A stretch of DNA of 14,628 nucleotides from NCBI GenBank assembly GCA_019307665.1, contig JAFDJC010000042.1, forward strand, positions 1 through 14,628, in the 5' to 3' direction. Position numbers and translations under genes: made by a program. This document shows positions 6,167 to 14,072 of the stretch, one piece after another. This DNA comes from Deltaproteobacteria bacterium. GTDB taxonomy: Bacteria > Desulfobacterota > Desulfobacteria > Desulfobacterales > SURF-7. The notes below the pieces were generated by a model. That model was not told where the DNA came from. It worked only from the letters and a program-made list of their open reading frames with translations, and made no database searches. The stretch's first letter is position 1. Each line of letters starts with the position of its first letter.

Positions 6167-7455
6167 CTTTCATTCCACAAAACTTAACTGAAGAAAAAAT
6201 CCAGGAAATTCAGCTTAAGGGACTGCAGTGGACAGTATCACATGCATATCATAACTCACCTCTTTACCGGGATAAATTTGACAAAGTCGGACTGAAGCCG
6301 GAAGATGTTGCATCTTTATCAATTTTGAATGACCTTCCCTTTACAGACAAGGAGGATTTGCAGGAAGGGTATCCGTTTCCTGTACTGGCGGTCCCATTTG
6401 AGAAGATAGTCAGGATTCATGCTTCTTCGGGAACAACGGGCAAGCGTAAGGTGTTAAGCTATACAGCCCGTGATATAGATGTCTGGGCAGACATGTTTGC
6501 CAGGTGCTATGAGCTTGCAGGGTTGACCAGGGAAGATCGTGTCCAGCTGGCTGTAGGCTATGGGCTATGGACTGCGGGCGTGGGGTTCCAGGCAGGATGT
6601 GAGCGTTTCGGAGCCATGGCGGTGCCGGTTGGGCCGGCAAATGCTGAAATGCATTGTGAAATGCTTGTGGACATGGGTACAACCGTATTCTGTTCAACTG
6701 CGTCCATGGCCCTTCTTATGGCAGAGGAGATTAATCGCCGTAATCTGAAAGACAAGATAAAACTTAAAAAAATAATTCTTGGTGCAGAACGTCACAGCGA
6801 TGCCATGAGAAAACGGATCAGGGAACTGACCGGTGTTGAGCATGTTTTCGACATTTACGGGCTGACCGAGCTATATGGGCCGGGTACCGGACTTGACTGC
6901 ACCTTCCATAATGGCATTCACTATTGGGCGGATCTTTTTATTTTTGAGATTATCGATCCTGACACGCTTAAGCCTGTTCCCGATGGAACTGAAGGAGAGC
7001 TTGTAGTGACAACACTCAGAAAAGAGGCCAGTCCACTTATCAGGTACCGTACTCATGATATAACACGTATCATCGAAGGGGAATGCGATTGCGGCGTTCC
7101 TCTGCCTCGGCACGACAGAATTACAGGTCGGAGCGATGATATGTTTATATACAGGGCGGTCAACATCTATCCGAGCCAGATAGATCATGTTTTAAGCAGG
7201 ATCGACGGCATCGGCAGCGAGTACCAGATTCACCTGGAGCCCCGGGAAGACGGGCGTGACAGGATGGTTGTCAAAGTTGAACGAGGTGTCAATACAGGTA
7301 CAGGTGATGATTTGGCACTGGCCGAGAAGGTTGCCGGAGAGATCAGAAAAAAGATATTGGTGAGGAGTAGTGTGGAAATTTTAGATTATGGATCTTTGCC
7401 GCGTACTGAAAGAAAAAGTAAACGGGTTTTTGACAAAAGAAACGGAAAGGCTTAA
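6163..7455 (+). CDS. Phenylacetate-CoA ligase family (arylacetate-CoA ligase)
   Basis: A 430-residue AMP-forming CoA ligase of the PaaK type. SSGTTGKRKV at 88-97 is the ATP phosphate loop; YGLTELYGPG (about 230) is the adenylate motif; YRTHD and GRSDDMF follow, and the C-terminal small domain ends with an RTERKSKRVFD-like segment carrying the expected lysines. It would activate phenylacetate, indoleacetate or hydroxyphenylacetate to the CoA thioester using ATP. AGGAG (6152-6156) precedes ATG by six bases and the start overlaps iorB by four bases. Being next to iorAB fits: IorAB makes or uses exactly the thioester this ligase produces. IorAB-linked PaaK homologues occur in many anaerobes that lack the aerobic paa pathway, and no paa oxygenase genes are visible here. 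The exact acid is unknown; Trp regulation suggests indoleacetate. Confidence 0.9.
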   Translation: MTFIPQNLTEEKIQEIQLKGLQWTVSHAYHNSPLYRDKFDKVGLKPEDVASLSILNDLPFTDKEDLQEGYPFPVLAVPFEKIVRIHASSGTTGKRKVLSYTARDIDVWADMFARCYELAGLTREDRVQLAVGYGLWTAGVGFQAGCERFGAMAVPVGPANAEMHCEMLVDMGTTVFCSTASMALLMAEEINRRNLKDKIKLKKIILGAERHSDAMRKRIRELTGVEHVFDIYGLTELYGPGTGLDCTFHNGIHYWADLFIFEIIDPDTLKPVPDGTEGELVVTTLRKEASPLIRYRTHDITRIIEGECDCGVPLPRHDRITGRSDDMFIYRAVNIYPSQIDHVLSRIDGIGSEYQIHLEPREDGRDRMVVKVERGVNTGTGDDLALAEKVAGEIRKKILVRSSVEILDYGSLPRTERKSKRVFDKRNGKA

Positions 7456-7473
7456 TAATCATCAAACTGAAAA

Positions 7474-7480
7474 AGGAGGG
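7474..7480 (+). promoter_or_regulatory. Strong ribosome binding site that sets the TRAP binding-protein start
   Basis: AGGAGGG at 7474-7480 lies six bases before ATG 7487. It fixes the start there rather than at in-frame codons further up, which lie inside the ligase gene. It is the strongest ribosome site in the operon, in keeping with the high level needed for a periplasmic binding protein. Confidence 0.8.
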
Positions 7481-7486
7481 TGTGGC

Positions 7487-8533
7487 ATGTTAAAGAAAAC
7501 AGCAGTTGTAATTGCAGGAATTTTTATGGCAATGTTAGTGTCAGCGGTGATGCTGCCAACTATTGCTGATGCAGGTTCTGGTCAGGATTCTGGTCAGGAC
7601 CCAATAAAGCTGAACTATGCGAATTTCCCACCGGCACCCACTTTCCCATGTGTTCAGATGGAGCACTGGAAAGAGGAAGTCGAAAAGCGTACCAATGGAA
7701 AAGTGGTGATTAATACATTTCCGGGAGGAACGCTTTTGGGGGCAAAAAATATGATGGATGGTGTTATTGCAGGTCAGGCGGATATCGGCTGTCTTTGCAT
7801 GGCGTACCAGCCGGGAAGGTTTGTGATTACAAACGCAACAAGTCTCCCCTTGGGGTTGCCGGATGCAAAGACGGGTAGTCTTGTTCTCCTGGACCTTTAT
7901 AAGCAATATAAACCTGATGCCTTTAAGGGAGTTAAGGTTCTGACTATGTTTACAACAGCACCGGCAAATATAATGTCCAAGGTGCCGGTAAGAACCCTGG
8001 CCGACATAAAGGGTCTTGACCTGAGAGCATCCGGCGGCGCTGCCCAGATCCTTAAAGCATGGGGCGCAAACCAGGTGGGCATGCCAATGTCAGCCACACC
8101 GGAAGCCCTGCAGAAAGGTGTTGTTAAGGGCCTTTTTTCTTCCCTTGAAGTAATGAAAGATTTTAAATTTGCTGAAACCTGCAAATATGCGACCGTAACC
8201 GATACAGTTATTTATCCTTTTGCTGTTGTCATGAATATTGATAAATGGAATTCCCTTCCAAAAGACGTCCAGGCGGTTCTGGACGGTCTTATGGATGAAC
8301 AGGCCGAGTGGACCGGTACCTACATGGACAATCATGTAAAAGAAGCTATTGAGTGGTCGAAGGAAAAGCAGAAAGTTGAGTTTATCATTCTTTCCAAGGA
8401 GGAGAAGGCAGAGTGGGATGCAAAGCTGACTTCAATCACCGATAAATGGATCGCAGATGCAAAGGCAAAAAAACTTCCTGGAGACAAGATTGTGGAAGAT
8501 ATTAAAATGTTGAAAGATAAACACTCAAAATAA
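7487..8533 (+). CDS. TRAP transporter periplasmic solute-binding protein (DctP family)
   Basis: A 348-residue exported protein. The signal peptide has a KK head, a hydrophobic core and a likely cut after ADA (residue 29). The mature part has the DctP/TAXI-like TRAP pattern: NTFPGGTLLGAKNMMDGVIAG (about 76-96), then GLDLRASGGAAQILKAWG at 177-193, where Arg180 matches the conserved Arg that clamps the ligand carboxylate in DctP proteins. A short GQDSGQD repeat follows the cut site, probably a flexible linker. It binds an organic acid in the periplasm and hands it to the membrane subunits encoded next. From memory, a TRAP binding protein of Desulfovibrio alaskensis G20 was crystallised with indole-3-acetate and indole pyruvate; this one could be similar, but I cannot align them here. 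Context favours arylacetates. Confidence 0.92.
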   Translation: MLKKTAVVIAGIFMAMLVSAVMLPTIADAGSGQDSGQDPIKLNYANFPPAPTFPCVQMEHWKEEVEKRTNGKVVINTFPGGTLLGAKNMMDGVIAGQADIGCLCMAYQPGRFVITNATSLPLGLPDAKTGSLVLLDLYKQYKPDAFKGVKVLTMFTTAPANIMSKVPVRTLADIKGLDLRASGGAAQILKAWGANQVGMPMSATPEALQKGVVKGLFSSLEVMKDFKFAETCKYATVTDTVIYPFAVVMNIDKWNSLPKDVQAVLDGLMDEQAEWTGTYMDNHVKEAIEWSKEKQKVEFIILSKEEKAEWDAKLTSITDKWIADAKAKKLPGDKIVEDIKMLKDKHSK

Positions 8534-8535
8534 TT

Positions 8536-9045
8536 ATGCCATATTATTTTAGTATGAACTTTATCGATAAATTTATATCTCGGTTAAACAGGCTGCTGAT
8601 TTTTTTAGGAGGCTTGTGCCTGGTTTTCATGATCGTTCTTACATGTTCCAATATCGTCTTCAGAATTTTTTGGGAGCCGATAAGAGGGACGTTTGAGCTC
8701 ATGGGATTTTCCGGTGCGATTGTTATCGCTTTTGCCCTGGGTTTCACCCAGAGACAAAAAGGGCATATCGCGGTGGACATTCTTGTCAATAAGTTCTCTG
8801 TTAGAACAAAACAGGTGTTGAATACTATTAATAGCTTGATATGTACGGCATTCTTTGGGGTTGCCGCATGGCAGGTTGCTAAAAAGGCGGCAACCCTTTT
8901 ATCATCCGGAGAGGTTACTGAAACCTTGAGGATTATTTACTATCCCTTTACATTCTGTGCCGCATTCGGGTGTGGTGTGCTGGCCCTGGTATGCTTGACA
9001 GAGGCAATACAGGCAGTGCTATTAAAAGTCGGGGGTAAAGAGTGA
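8536..9045 (+). CDS. TRAP transporter small membrane subunit (DctQ family)
   Basis: A 169-residue inner-membrane protein with four predicted transmembrane stretches: about residues 20-40, 55-75 (LMGFSGAIVIAFALGFTQRQKGHI, a typical DctQ segment with polar GHI end), 93-112 and 138-160. It pairs with the large subunit to form the sodium-driven uptake unit. It begins two bases after the binding-protein stop with no clear ribosome site, so it is probably translationally coupled; ATG 8554 (MNFIDKF) is an alternative start. It ends with TGA overlapping the GTG of the next gene. Confidence 0.88.
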   Translation: MPYYFSMNFIDKFISRLNRLLIFLGGLCLVFMIVLTCSNIVFRIFWEPIRGTFELMGFSGAIVIAFALGFTQRQKGHIAVDILVNKFSVRTKQVLNTINSLICTAFFGVAAWQVAKKAATLLSSGEVTETLRIIYYPFTFCAAFGCGVLALVCLTEAIQAVLLKVGGKE

Positions 9046-10346
9046 GCCTTGCAATAATCGGCATGATAGGGATCGCAGCCCTGCTTTTTATGTTGTTTTT
9101 TTTGGGAATGCCGGTGGGCTTTGCCATGGCCATCATCGGTTTTTCCGGGTTCAGTTATGTTGTTTCCCTTAATGCCGGATTGAACATGGTCGGTTCTATG
9201 TTTTGGTCGACATTTTCAAAATACGGACTCACTGTAATTCCTCTTTTTATTTTTATGGGGCAGATTGCATTTTATTCAGGAGTCAATGAAAAGCTTTATA
9301 ATACAGCGTATAAATGGGCCGGCCGGCTTAGGGGCGGGATCGCCATGGCAACCATCATGGCATGTGCCGCTTTTTCAGCAATATGCGGCTCCAATGCAGC
9401 AACAGCCGCAACCATGACCACCGTTGCTTTGCCCCAGATGAAAAAATACAGATACAACCCAAAGCTGAGTACAGGTGCGGTTGCCTGTGGATCGACACTC
9501 GGCGTGGTAATTCCGCCAAGTGTTGTCTTGATTGTGATAGGCCTTTCAACAGAGCAGTCGATTGCAAAACTGTTTTACGGAGGCGTTGGTGCTGGAATTG
9601 TTCTGGCAGTTTTATTGATGGTGACGGTTTATATTGTCTGTCTTGTCAAACCGGAATACGGTCCTGCCGGAACAGGCGCAAGCTTGAAAGAAAAGGTAAA
9701 GTCACTTTCAGGTGCATTTGAAATGATCCTTCTTTTTCTACTGGTAATGCTTGGCCTCTACTTTGGCTTCTTTACCCCGGCAGAAGCGGGCGCCGCAGGA
9801 TCTTTCCTGGCGGTTGTAATCTGCTCTGCCAATGGCAGGTTAACCTGGAAAGGGTTTATTTGTTCAATTACAGATACGTTGAGAATATCATGCATGGTGA
9901 TCATGATAGTGGCCGGTGCCATGATATTCGGCCGTTTTCTTACTGTAACGCGAATACCGTTTGACATTGCGTCCTGGGTTGCAGGGCTTCCGGTTCCTGA
10001 CACTGTTATCATGATGATTATTTTTGCCATCTATATCGCAGGCGGTGCTGTTATGGATGCCCTGGCCCTTCTCTTAATCACCATTCCCATATTTTTCCCG
10101 GTTGCTGTAGAGATGGGGTATGATCCTCTTTGGTTTGCTGTTGCCATAACCGTCATTACCACGCTCGGGGCAGTGACACCGCCTGTGGGGGCCACCACTT
10201 ATGTGGTCGCCGGCATGGCAAAGGATGTTCCCCTTGGAGATGTTTTTAAAGGGGTCACGTTCTTTTTGCCTGCCTATATTATAAGCATTCTTCTTTTAAT
10301 GCTTTTTCCCGCAATCGTTACTTTTCTGCCCGGCCTTTTAGGCTGA
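9042..10346 (+). CDS. TRAP transporter large membrane subunit (DctM family)
   Basis: A 434-residue very hydrophobic protein with about 12 membrane segments and DctM landmarks: FFLGMPVGFAMAIIG near the start, ICGSNAATAATMTTVALPQMKK around 110-135 and GVVIPPSVVLIVIG around 153-166, which form one half of the transport core, and the mirror-image TTLGAVTPPVGATTYV around 375-395. It carries out the ion-coupled uptake step. The GTG start overlaps the small-subunit stop (GTGA), with GGGGG six bases upstream. It is the last gene of the operon. I see no strong terminator in the 69 bases before the convergent lipoprotein gene. Confidence 0.93.
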   Translation: MSLAIIGMIGIAALLFMLFFLGMPVGFAMAIIGFSGFSYVVSLNAGLNMVGSMFWSTFSKYGLTVIPLFIFMGQIAFYSGVNEKLYNTAYKWAGRLRGGIAMATIMACAAFSAICGSNAATAATMTTVALPQMKKYRYNPKLSTGAVACGSTLGVVIPPSVVLIVIGLSTEQSIAKLFYGGVGAGIVLAVLLMVTVYIVCLVKPEYGPAGTGASLKEKVKSLSGAFEMILLFLLVMLGLYFGFFTPAEAGAAGSFLAVVICSANGRLTWKGFICSITDTLRISCMVIMIVAGAMIFGRFLTVTRIPFDIASWVAGLPVPDTVIMMIIFAIYIAGGAVMDALALLLITIPIFFPVAVEMGYDPLWFAVAITVITTLGAVTPPVGATTYVVAGMAKDVPLGDVFKGVTFFLPAYIISILLLMLFPAIVTFLPGLLG

Positions 10347-10415
10347 AACTCTTTTTGATTTTTATCGGTTGCTTAGCACCTACAAGAACATGTTAAACGA
10401 ATGGCGACAGAAGCG

Positions 10416-10628
10416 CTATCGGCGGTGAGGTGTGACACGGCGAGGGGGAGGGCGATGGTGATAATGTCGGTGATTATAATGCCCCCAGCCCGATCTGTAG
10501 TGAACATTAACTCCATAATGAACGTTGGTTGAACCCGGGGTGCCGCAGGCCGTAATGTTCGACATTATAAGACCCATTGCGAGACCAATTAAAAGAATAA
10601 ACATCATTTTTACATATCGTTTCATCAT
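10416..10628 (-). CDS. Small His/Arg/Tyr-rich putative lipoprotein
   Basis: A 70-residue protein with a basic start (MMKRYVK), a hydrophobic core and an ITAC lipobox at about residue 28, so it is probably a membrane-anchored lipoprotein of about 43 mature residues. The mature part is rich in His, Tyr and Arg (paired NVHYGV/NVHYRS, then GHYNHRHYHHRPPP) and has no acidic residue, which suggests binding of metal or a polyanion, but this is a guess from composition. GGAGGAG lies four bases before the first ATG. It follows the VOC gene by 26 bases and is probably co-transcribed. It ends in TAG. I do not recognise a named family. Confidence 0.72.
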   Translation of the reverse strand: MMKRYVKMMFILLIGLAMGLIMSNITACGTPGSTNVHYGVNVHYRSGWGHYNHRHYHHRPPPRRVTPHRR

Positions 10629-10654
10629 AAAGCTCCTCCATCAGAGCAAATATC

Positions 10655-11554
10655 TTAGAGTTGTTGTACTGCAAATACAGCCCCGGAAGGGTCTGCAATG
10701 ATTGCAAGAAGACCTTCCCGAATCGTTTTGTCGGGCTCCATCAAAACCTTACCTCCCAACGCTTCTGCTTTTGTAACTATAGCCATAACGTCCTCAACTG
10801 CAATATAAGGCAGCCAATTGGGCTTAACATCGTCCCACGGAATCTTCACAATTCCTCCTCGTGTTTGGCCATTCTTGACTAAAAAACAATATTTTTGGCC
10901 GGCGCCCACATCCACCAATTGTTGTTCATAACCGACCAGTAAACCATAGAAAGTTAGCGATGCGTCTGGATTTGTGCTCCATAGCTCACTTCCCATCCAA
11001 TGGTTCTGGACTGGACCCCGGTCAGGGGGATCGCCATCTGGTGTGGTTACAATTGCAAATAGCGCACCCTCCGGATCCTTTACTATGGCGACACGGCCTC
11101 TATTTGGTAAATCTTTTGGCTTCTTATAAATTGTTCCATTGTTTTTTTCCGCAACCATCAATGCGCGGTCCACATTTTCTACAGAGATATAGCTCAGCCA
11201 CTGGGACTCGTTAGCTTTGCTATTTTGCGGGTCTAAATAAATTGCATTTGCTATGGGAACACCATCTATAGCTATCGTTTTGACCTGCCTTTTTTTGGAT
11301 GCTGTATCAGAAAAAGACCAGCCAAATAATTCCTCATAAAAATGACTCGTCGATTTCAGATCATCTGTGAACAGGTCATACCAGACAAATTTGCCGGTAA
11401 GGCGCAAATGCGTGGGTTCCGGAGTCACCCTTGGGACAACAATTTGTTCCTTTGAACACGCTTGTATAACCAAGCTCATAAGCAATAATAAAATAGACAA
11501 ACTTACTTTGACTTCCATAAGGAATGTTCGGGTTTTTTTACGTGTTATCACCAT
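10655..11554 (-). CDS. Exported double VOC (glyoxalase-like) domain lipoprotein
   Basis: A 299-residue protein with two tandem VOC folds. The first begins with FVWYDLFTDDLKSTSHFYEELFGW (about 53-76) and ends near VAIVKDPEGALFAIV. The second begins around GSELWSTNPDASLTFYGLLVGY and ends with IIADPSGAVFAVQQL. The N terminus has a basic head, a Leu-rich core and a VIQAC lipobox with Cys33, so the protein is probably lipid-anchored outside the cytoplasm. This is unusual, since most proteins with paired VOC domains are cytoplasmic. The usual metal-binding His of VOC enzymes is not obvious at the first strand (Trp-Tyr instead), so it may bind rather than catalyse. GGGAG upstream of the first ATG favours that start over ATG 11518, which has no ribosome site. 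Function unknown. Confidence 0.83.
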   Translation of the reverse strand: MVITRKKTRTFLMEVKVSLSILLLLMSLVIQACSKEQIVVPRVTPEPTHLRLTGKFVWYDLFTDDLKSTSHFYEELFGWSFSDTASKKRQVKTIAIDGVPIANAIYLDPQNSKANESQWLSYISVENVDRALMVAEKNNGTIYKKPKDLPNRGRVAIVKDPEGALFAIVTTPDGDPPDRGPVQNHWMGSELWSTNPDASLTFYGLLVGYEQQLVDVGAGQKYCFLVKNGQTRGGIVKIPWDDVKPNWLPYIAVEDVMAIVTKAEALGGKVLMEPDKTIREGLLAIIADPSGAVFAVQQL

Positions 11555-11734
11555 GCCAATGCTCCCATATCAATTCTAAATTAAAAAAACTTTTCGCAAG
11601 GTTTTCTTCTTTTGATTTTATATAACAATTGTCTTATCCTCTACGACTATATCAACTTAACGTCAAGTCTTGATTTGGGGTAATAGCAATTGAATACGAT
11701 TTCAAGATTGTTGATTTTCCCTTACGTCTTTGGA

Positions 11735-13063
11735 TTAAAATGGCTGGGCAAACATAACCCAGGCTGTTGCTCCTTCATCGGAACCTGCCATGTCGACTCG
11801 GACTATGGTTCCTGCCATCATGGCCCGGATACCGATTCCGCCATCAACTTTCCAGTCAGAGAATAATTCTGCCATACTGTATTCCCCGGCAACCCTTCCG
11901 CCTTCTACAAAGCCCACAAGTTGAAACCAGTCGGCTTTCAGCCACCGCAGCCATGATGTATCGGCGATGGGGTTCCATCTTAGTGTGTAGCGGTATTCAG
12001 CAGCTGTGTATATAACCGAACGATCATTAAACCGGTTGTTCGGATATCCGCGCATTCTGTACAATCCGCCGAGACGGGCACCCTCGAAAAAGGGTGGTTT
12101 GTTTACGATGACACTATCGCCGGCTGAGTCAACGGTTTCGTCCCAGGAGGGTGAGGTGCCGGTCCAGAAATTTAGGGCCAATACCCGCTGCCTGGAATTA
12201 TCGGTGGGACCAAAATCGAAGTACTTGCTTGCTTCAAATTCAACAAAGGACCAGGAACCGGTGACAGCATTGCTGAAATCCTTACTATAAGCAATATATT
12301 GTGAGCTGCCGTAGGAGGGATTAGATGGGAAATCAGTATTATTGTAAAGGTATCCCAACTGAAAGGGAAAGGTGTCGCCTGAATAGGTCGCTAAATCTGT
12401 TTGATAGCTTTGATAACGACTTGACTGGCCGAATAACAGTACCGAGACCCCGGATTTAAGGGGGTTCCATACTTTGCCGCCGGTAGCCCCTGATTGTAAA
12501 ATTCCATTCTTAAGATGATATTCGGCCATGCCCCTGTTCTTCATGTTGCCCATAGGCAAAACATATTCCAGTTTAAGTTCCAGCCAGTTATCATGGCCGC
12601 CATCTTCGATATAATTGTCCTTATCCGAGTCATTTGTTCCGGCCGGGGGAGGGCTGCTTTCTGAAGGGCGACGCGGAACTTCCGCATAGGCGCGCTGTCT
12701 TGGATAATATGCATAAGAACCATATGCGGTGATGAATAACCGTTTTGTCCACGGCAAGCGGTAATCCCACATGCCGCCGATTATGCCTTTGGCATCATCA
12801 AAACTGCCGTATACAGTGCCACCAAAAAGCAACTGGTCTTGAAGATATCCTTTAACAAGGCCTCCGGCCCCAATCGTGGTGCCCATTGATTCTGAGGGAA
12901 ATGCATAGGGTAAAATTAAGGTTTCCTTATGTTCGCGAGGATTTTCTTCCCGGATCACTGAATATTTAATGGAAGCATCCGGTTTTGCCTGGGTATCAGG
13001 CACAAACAACAGCGTTGCGATAAAAAATGTTACAGTAAAAAATGCCGATAAAAATTTGTGCAT
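11735..13063 (-). CDS. Omp85-type outer-membrane beta-barrel without POTRA domains
   Basis: A 442-residue protein with a signal peptide (hydrophobic residues 8-21, likely cut after TQA at 26) and then almost only alternating beta-strand sequence ending in Phe, as in outer-membrane barrels. The segment LYRMRGYPNNRFNDRSVIYTAAEYRY at about 333-358 matches the RGY/F strand-6 motif and following AEYR strand of the BamA/TamA surface-antigen domain. Only ~50 residues precede the barrel, so there is no room for a POTRA domain. It is therefore not BamA, but one of the small Omp85 relatives with unknown roles. One acidic, Ser/Pro-rich loop (about 130-160) probably faces outward. It lies 96 bases downstream of the OmpW-like gene on the same strand, so both may be transcribed together. 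Confidence 0.82.
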   Translation of the reverse strand: MHKFLSAFFTVTFFIATLLFVPDTQAKPDASIKYSVIREENPREHKETLILPYAFPSESMGTTIGAGGLVKGYLQDQLLFGGTVYGSFDDAKGIIGGMWDYRLPWTKRLFITAYGSYAYYPRQRAYAEVPRRPSESSPPPAGTNDSDKDNYIEDGGHDNWLELKLEYVLPMGNMKNRGMAEYHLKNGILQSGATGGKVWNPLKSGVSVLLFGQSSRYQSYQTDLATYSGDTFPFQLGYLYNNTDFPSNPSYGSSQYIAYSKDFSNAVTGSWSFVEFEASKYFDFGPTDNSRQRVLALNFWTGTSPSWDETVDSAGDSVIVNKPPFFEGARLGGLYRMRGYPNNRFNDRSVIYTAAEYRYTLRWNPIADTSWLRWLKADWFQLVGFVEGGRVAGEYSMAELFSDWKVDGGIGIRAMMAGTIVRVDMAGSDEGATAWVMFAQPF

Positions 13064-13118
13064 AATGCATTTTCTTTGTTCTTGCTGGAGACACCCTGTT
13101 TTTCAGAGCTAATTATGA

Positions 13119-13153
13119 TGACTCCAAGTCCCTAAGGGTGGGTATTGGAGTCA
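13119..13153 (-). terminator. Strong stem-loop between the two barrel genes
   Basis: TGACTCCAA (13119-13127) pairs perfectly with TTGGAGTCA (13145-13153), and CCC (130-132 of 13000) can pair inside with GGG (140-142). It starts seven bases after the OmpW-like stop on the minus strand. There is no T run after it, so it is either a poor terminator or, more likely, a 3'-end stabiliser that keeps the upstream barrel mRNA abundant. Confidence 0.45.
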
Positions 13154-13159
13154 GCAAAT

Positions 13160-13828
13160 TTAAAACATTAACGCCATGTCTAAGCGGCCGATAATAAATG
13201 AGGGCGTTCCCTTGGCATTGTCCATATTAATCCAGGAATTGTTAATACTGCCTTTTAAAAAGAATGTGTGAGTGACATCCCACCGTACGCCGAGCCCGAG
13301 GTTATAGGAAAAACTTGTATCCGTATAAGTCGCATCATAGCATTGCAACCCATAATAGGGATCTATCCAGCAATTTGGATCACCCCCTATAGATATATTC
13401 GAGTCAACAAACGTCCAGCCAAAGCCGCCGGTTAAAAATGGTGTCAACGTTTTTGGTAAGATGTTATATGTCGCATTAAAGTAAATTTTACCAGTGTCGA
13501 GTATTCCACTTTTACTTATCGGTTCGTTATTTTCGTCATATCCGTGGGCAGTAAAACTGGAAGAGTTCTGTCCAAAATCAACTCCGAATTCAACATGTTC
13601 ATTCAGATTATATCCCAACCCTAATCCCCAGCCCAGATCGCCGTTGACGTCTAGCTTTTTGTCTTCTTGAAATTTAATTTCTTGACCATTGACCCAATTG
13701 GTATACAAATTCATTTCCCAGCGAGACTCCCGTTCGGAAGGCTTTATTTCAGCATTTGCACTATTTGAAAGTGCAGCCACAGTCATAATGATGGATAGTG
13801 AAACCGCATAAAATATTCTTTTCATCAT
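13160..13828 (-). CDS. Small outer-membrane beta-barrel protein, OmpW/opacity-like
   Basis: A 222-residue protein with a signal peptide cut after ANA (residue 26) and an eight-strand type barrel pattern: WEMNLYTNWVNG, GWGLGLGYNLNEHVEFGVDFG, KIYFNATYNILPKTLTPFLTGGFGWTF, SFSYNLGLGVRWDVTHTFFLKGSINNSW and a C-terminal RLDMALMF ending in Phe, the usual barrel-assembly signal. The length fits OmpW-like porins (about 200-220). Two Cys in an extracellular-type loop (NCW and LQCY) may form a disulfide. AGGAGG lies two bases before the first ATG and five before the second, so the second Met (13825) may be the true start. OmpW relatives pass small hydrophobic molecules, but the role here is unknown. It is probably the first gene of the right-hand minus-strand group. 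Confidence 0.82.
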   Translation of the reverse strand: MMKRIFYAVSLSIIMTVAALSNSANAEIKPSERESRWEMNLYTNWVNGQEIKFQEDKKLDVNGDLGWGLGLGYNLNEHVEFGVDFGQNSSSFTAHGYDENNEPISKSGILDTGKIYFNATYNILPKTLTPFLTGGFGWTFVDSNISIGGDPNCWIDPYYGLQCYDATYTDTSFSYNLGLGVRWDVTHTFFLKGSINNSWINMDNAKGTPSFIIGRLDMALMF

Positions 13829-13951
13829 GTCCTCCTTTAAAATATGAAGCTCAGCCTGTTGTTATTGCTTATGGTATCTATGGTTTTCATGTTACTATAA
13901 CAGACATTTCTTAAATTTTCTCTAAAAATAATTTCAAACAAATTCCAATTC

Positions 13952-13980
13952 TTGACATGTAATTATATCTTGAATATAAA
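13952..13980 (+). promoter_or_regulatory. Sigma70-type promoter for the receptor gene
   Basis: TTGACA (13952-13957), a 17-base spacer and TATAAA (13975-13980) make a near-consensus promoter pointing right. Transcription would start near 13987, leaving an untranslated leader of about 85 bases before the TTG start at 14073. This is the best-matching promoter in the window. Confidence 0.75.
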
Positions 13981-14072
13981 AAGATACTTGGAAAGTAAGT
14001 TCCTGTCATTTTCAAATAACTAAAATTGTTTGTGCTGCATTGTTGGTATAAATATATGCCGGTTTACTAATA

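Noticed and set aside
10347..10415. Terminator between dctM-type gene and the convergent lipoprotein gene
   Set aside because: Only a three-base-pair GCC/GGC stem with nearby T residues can be drawn; not supportable.
168..10418. TAG use elsewhere as evidence for or against recoding
   Set aside because: Two genes (stops at 168-170 and 10416-10418) seem to end in TAG, each with another stop a few codons later. This shows TAG can be a terminal codon but is too little to decide the iorA case.
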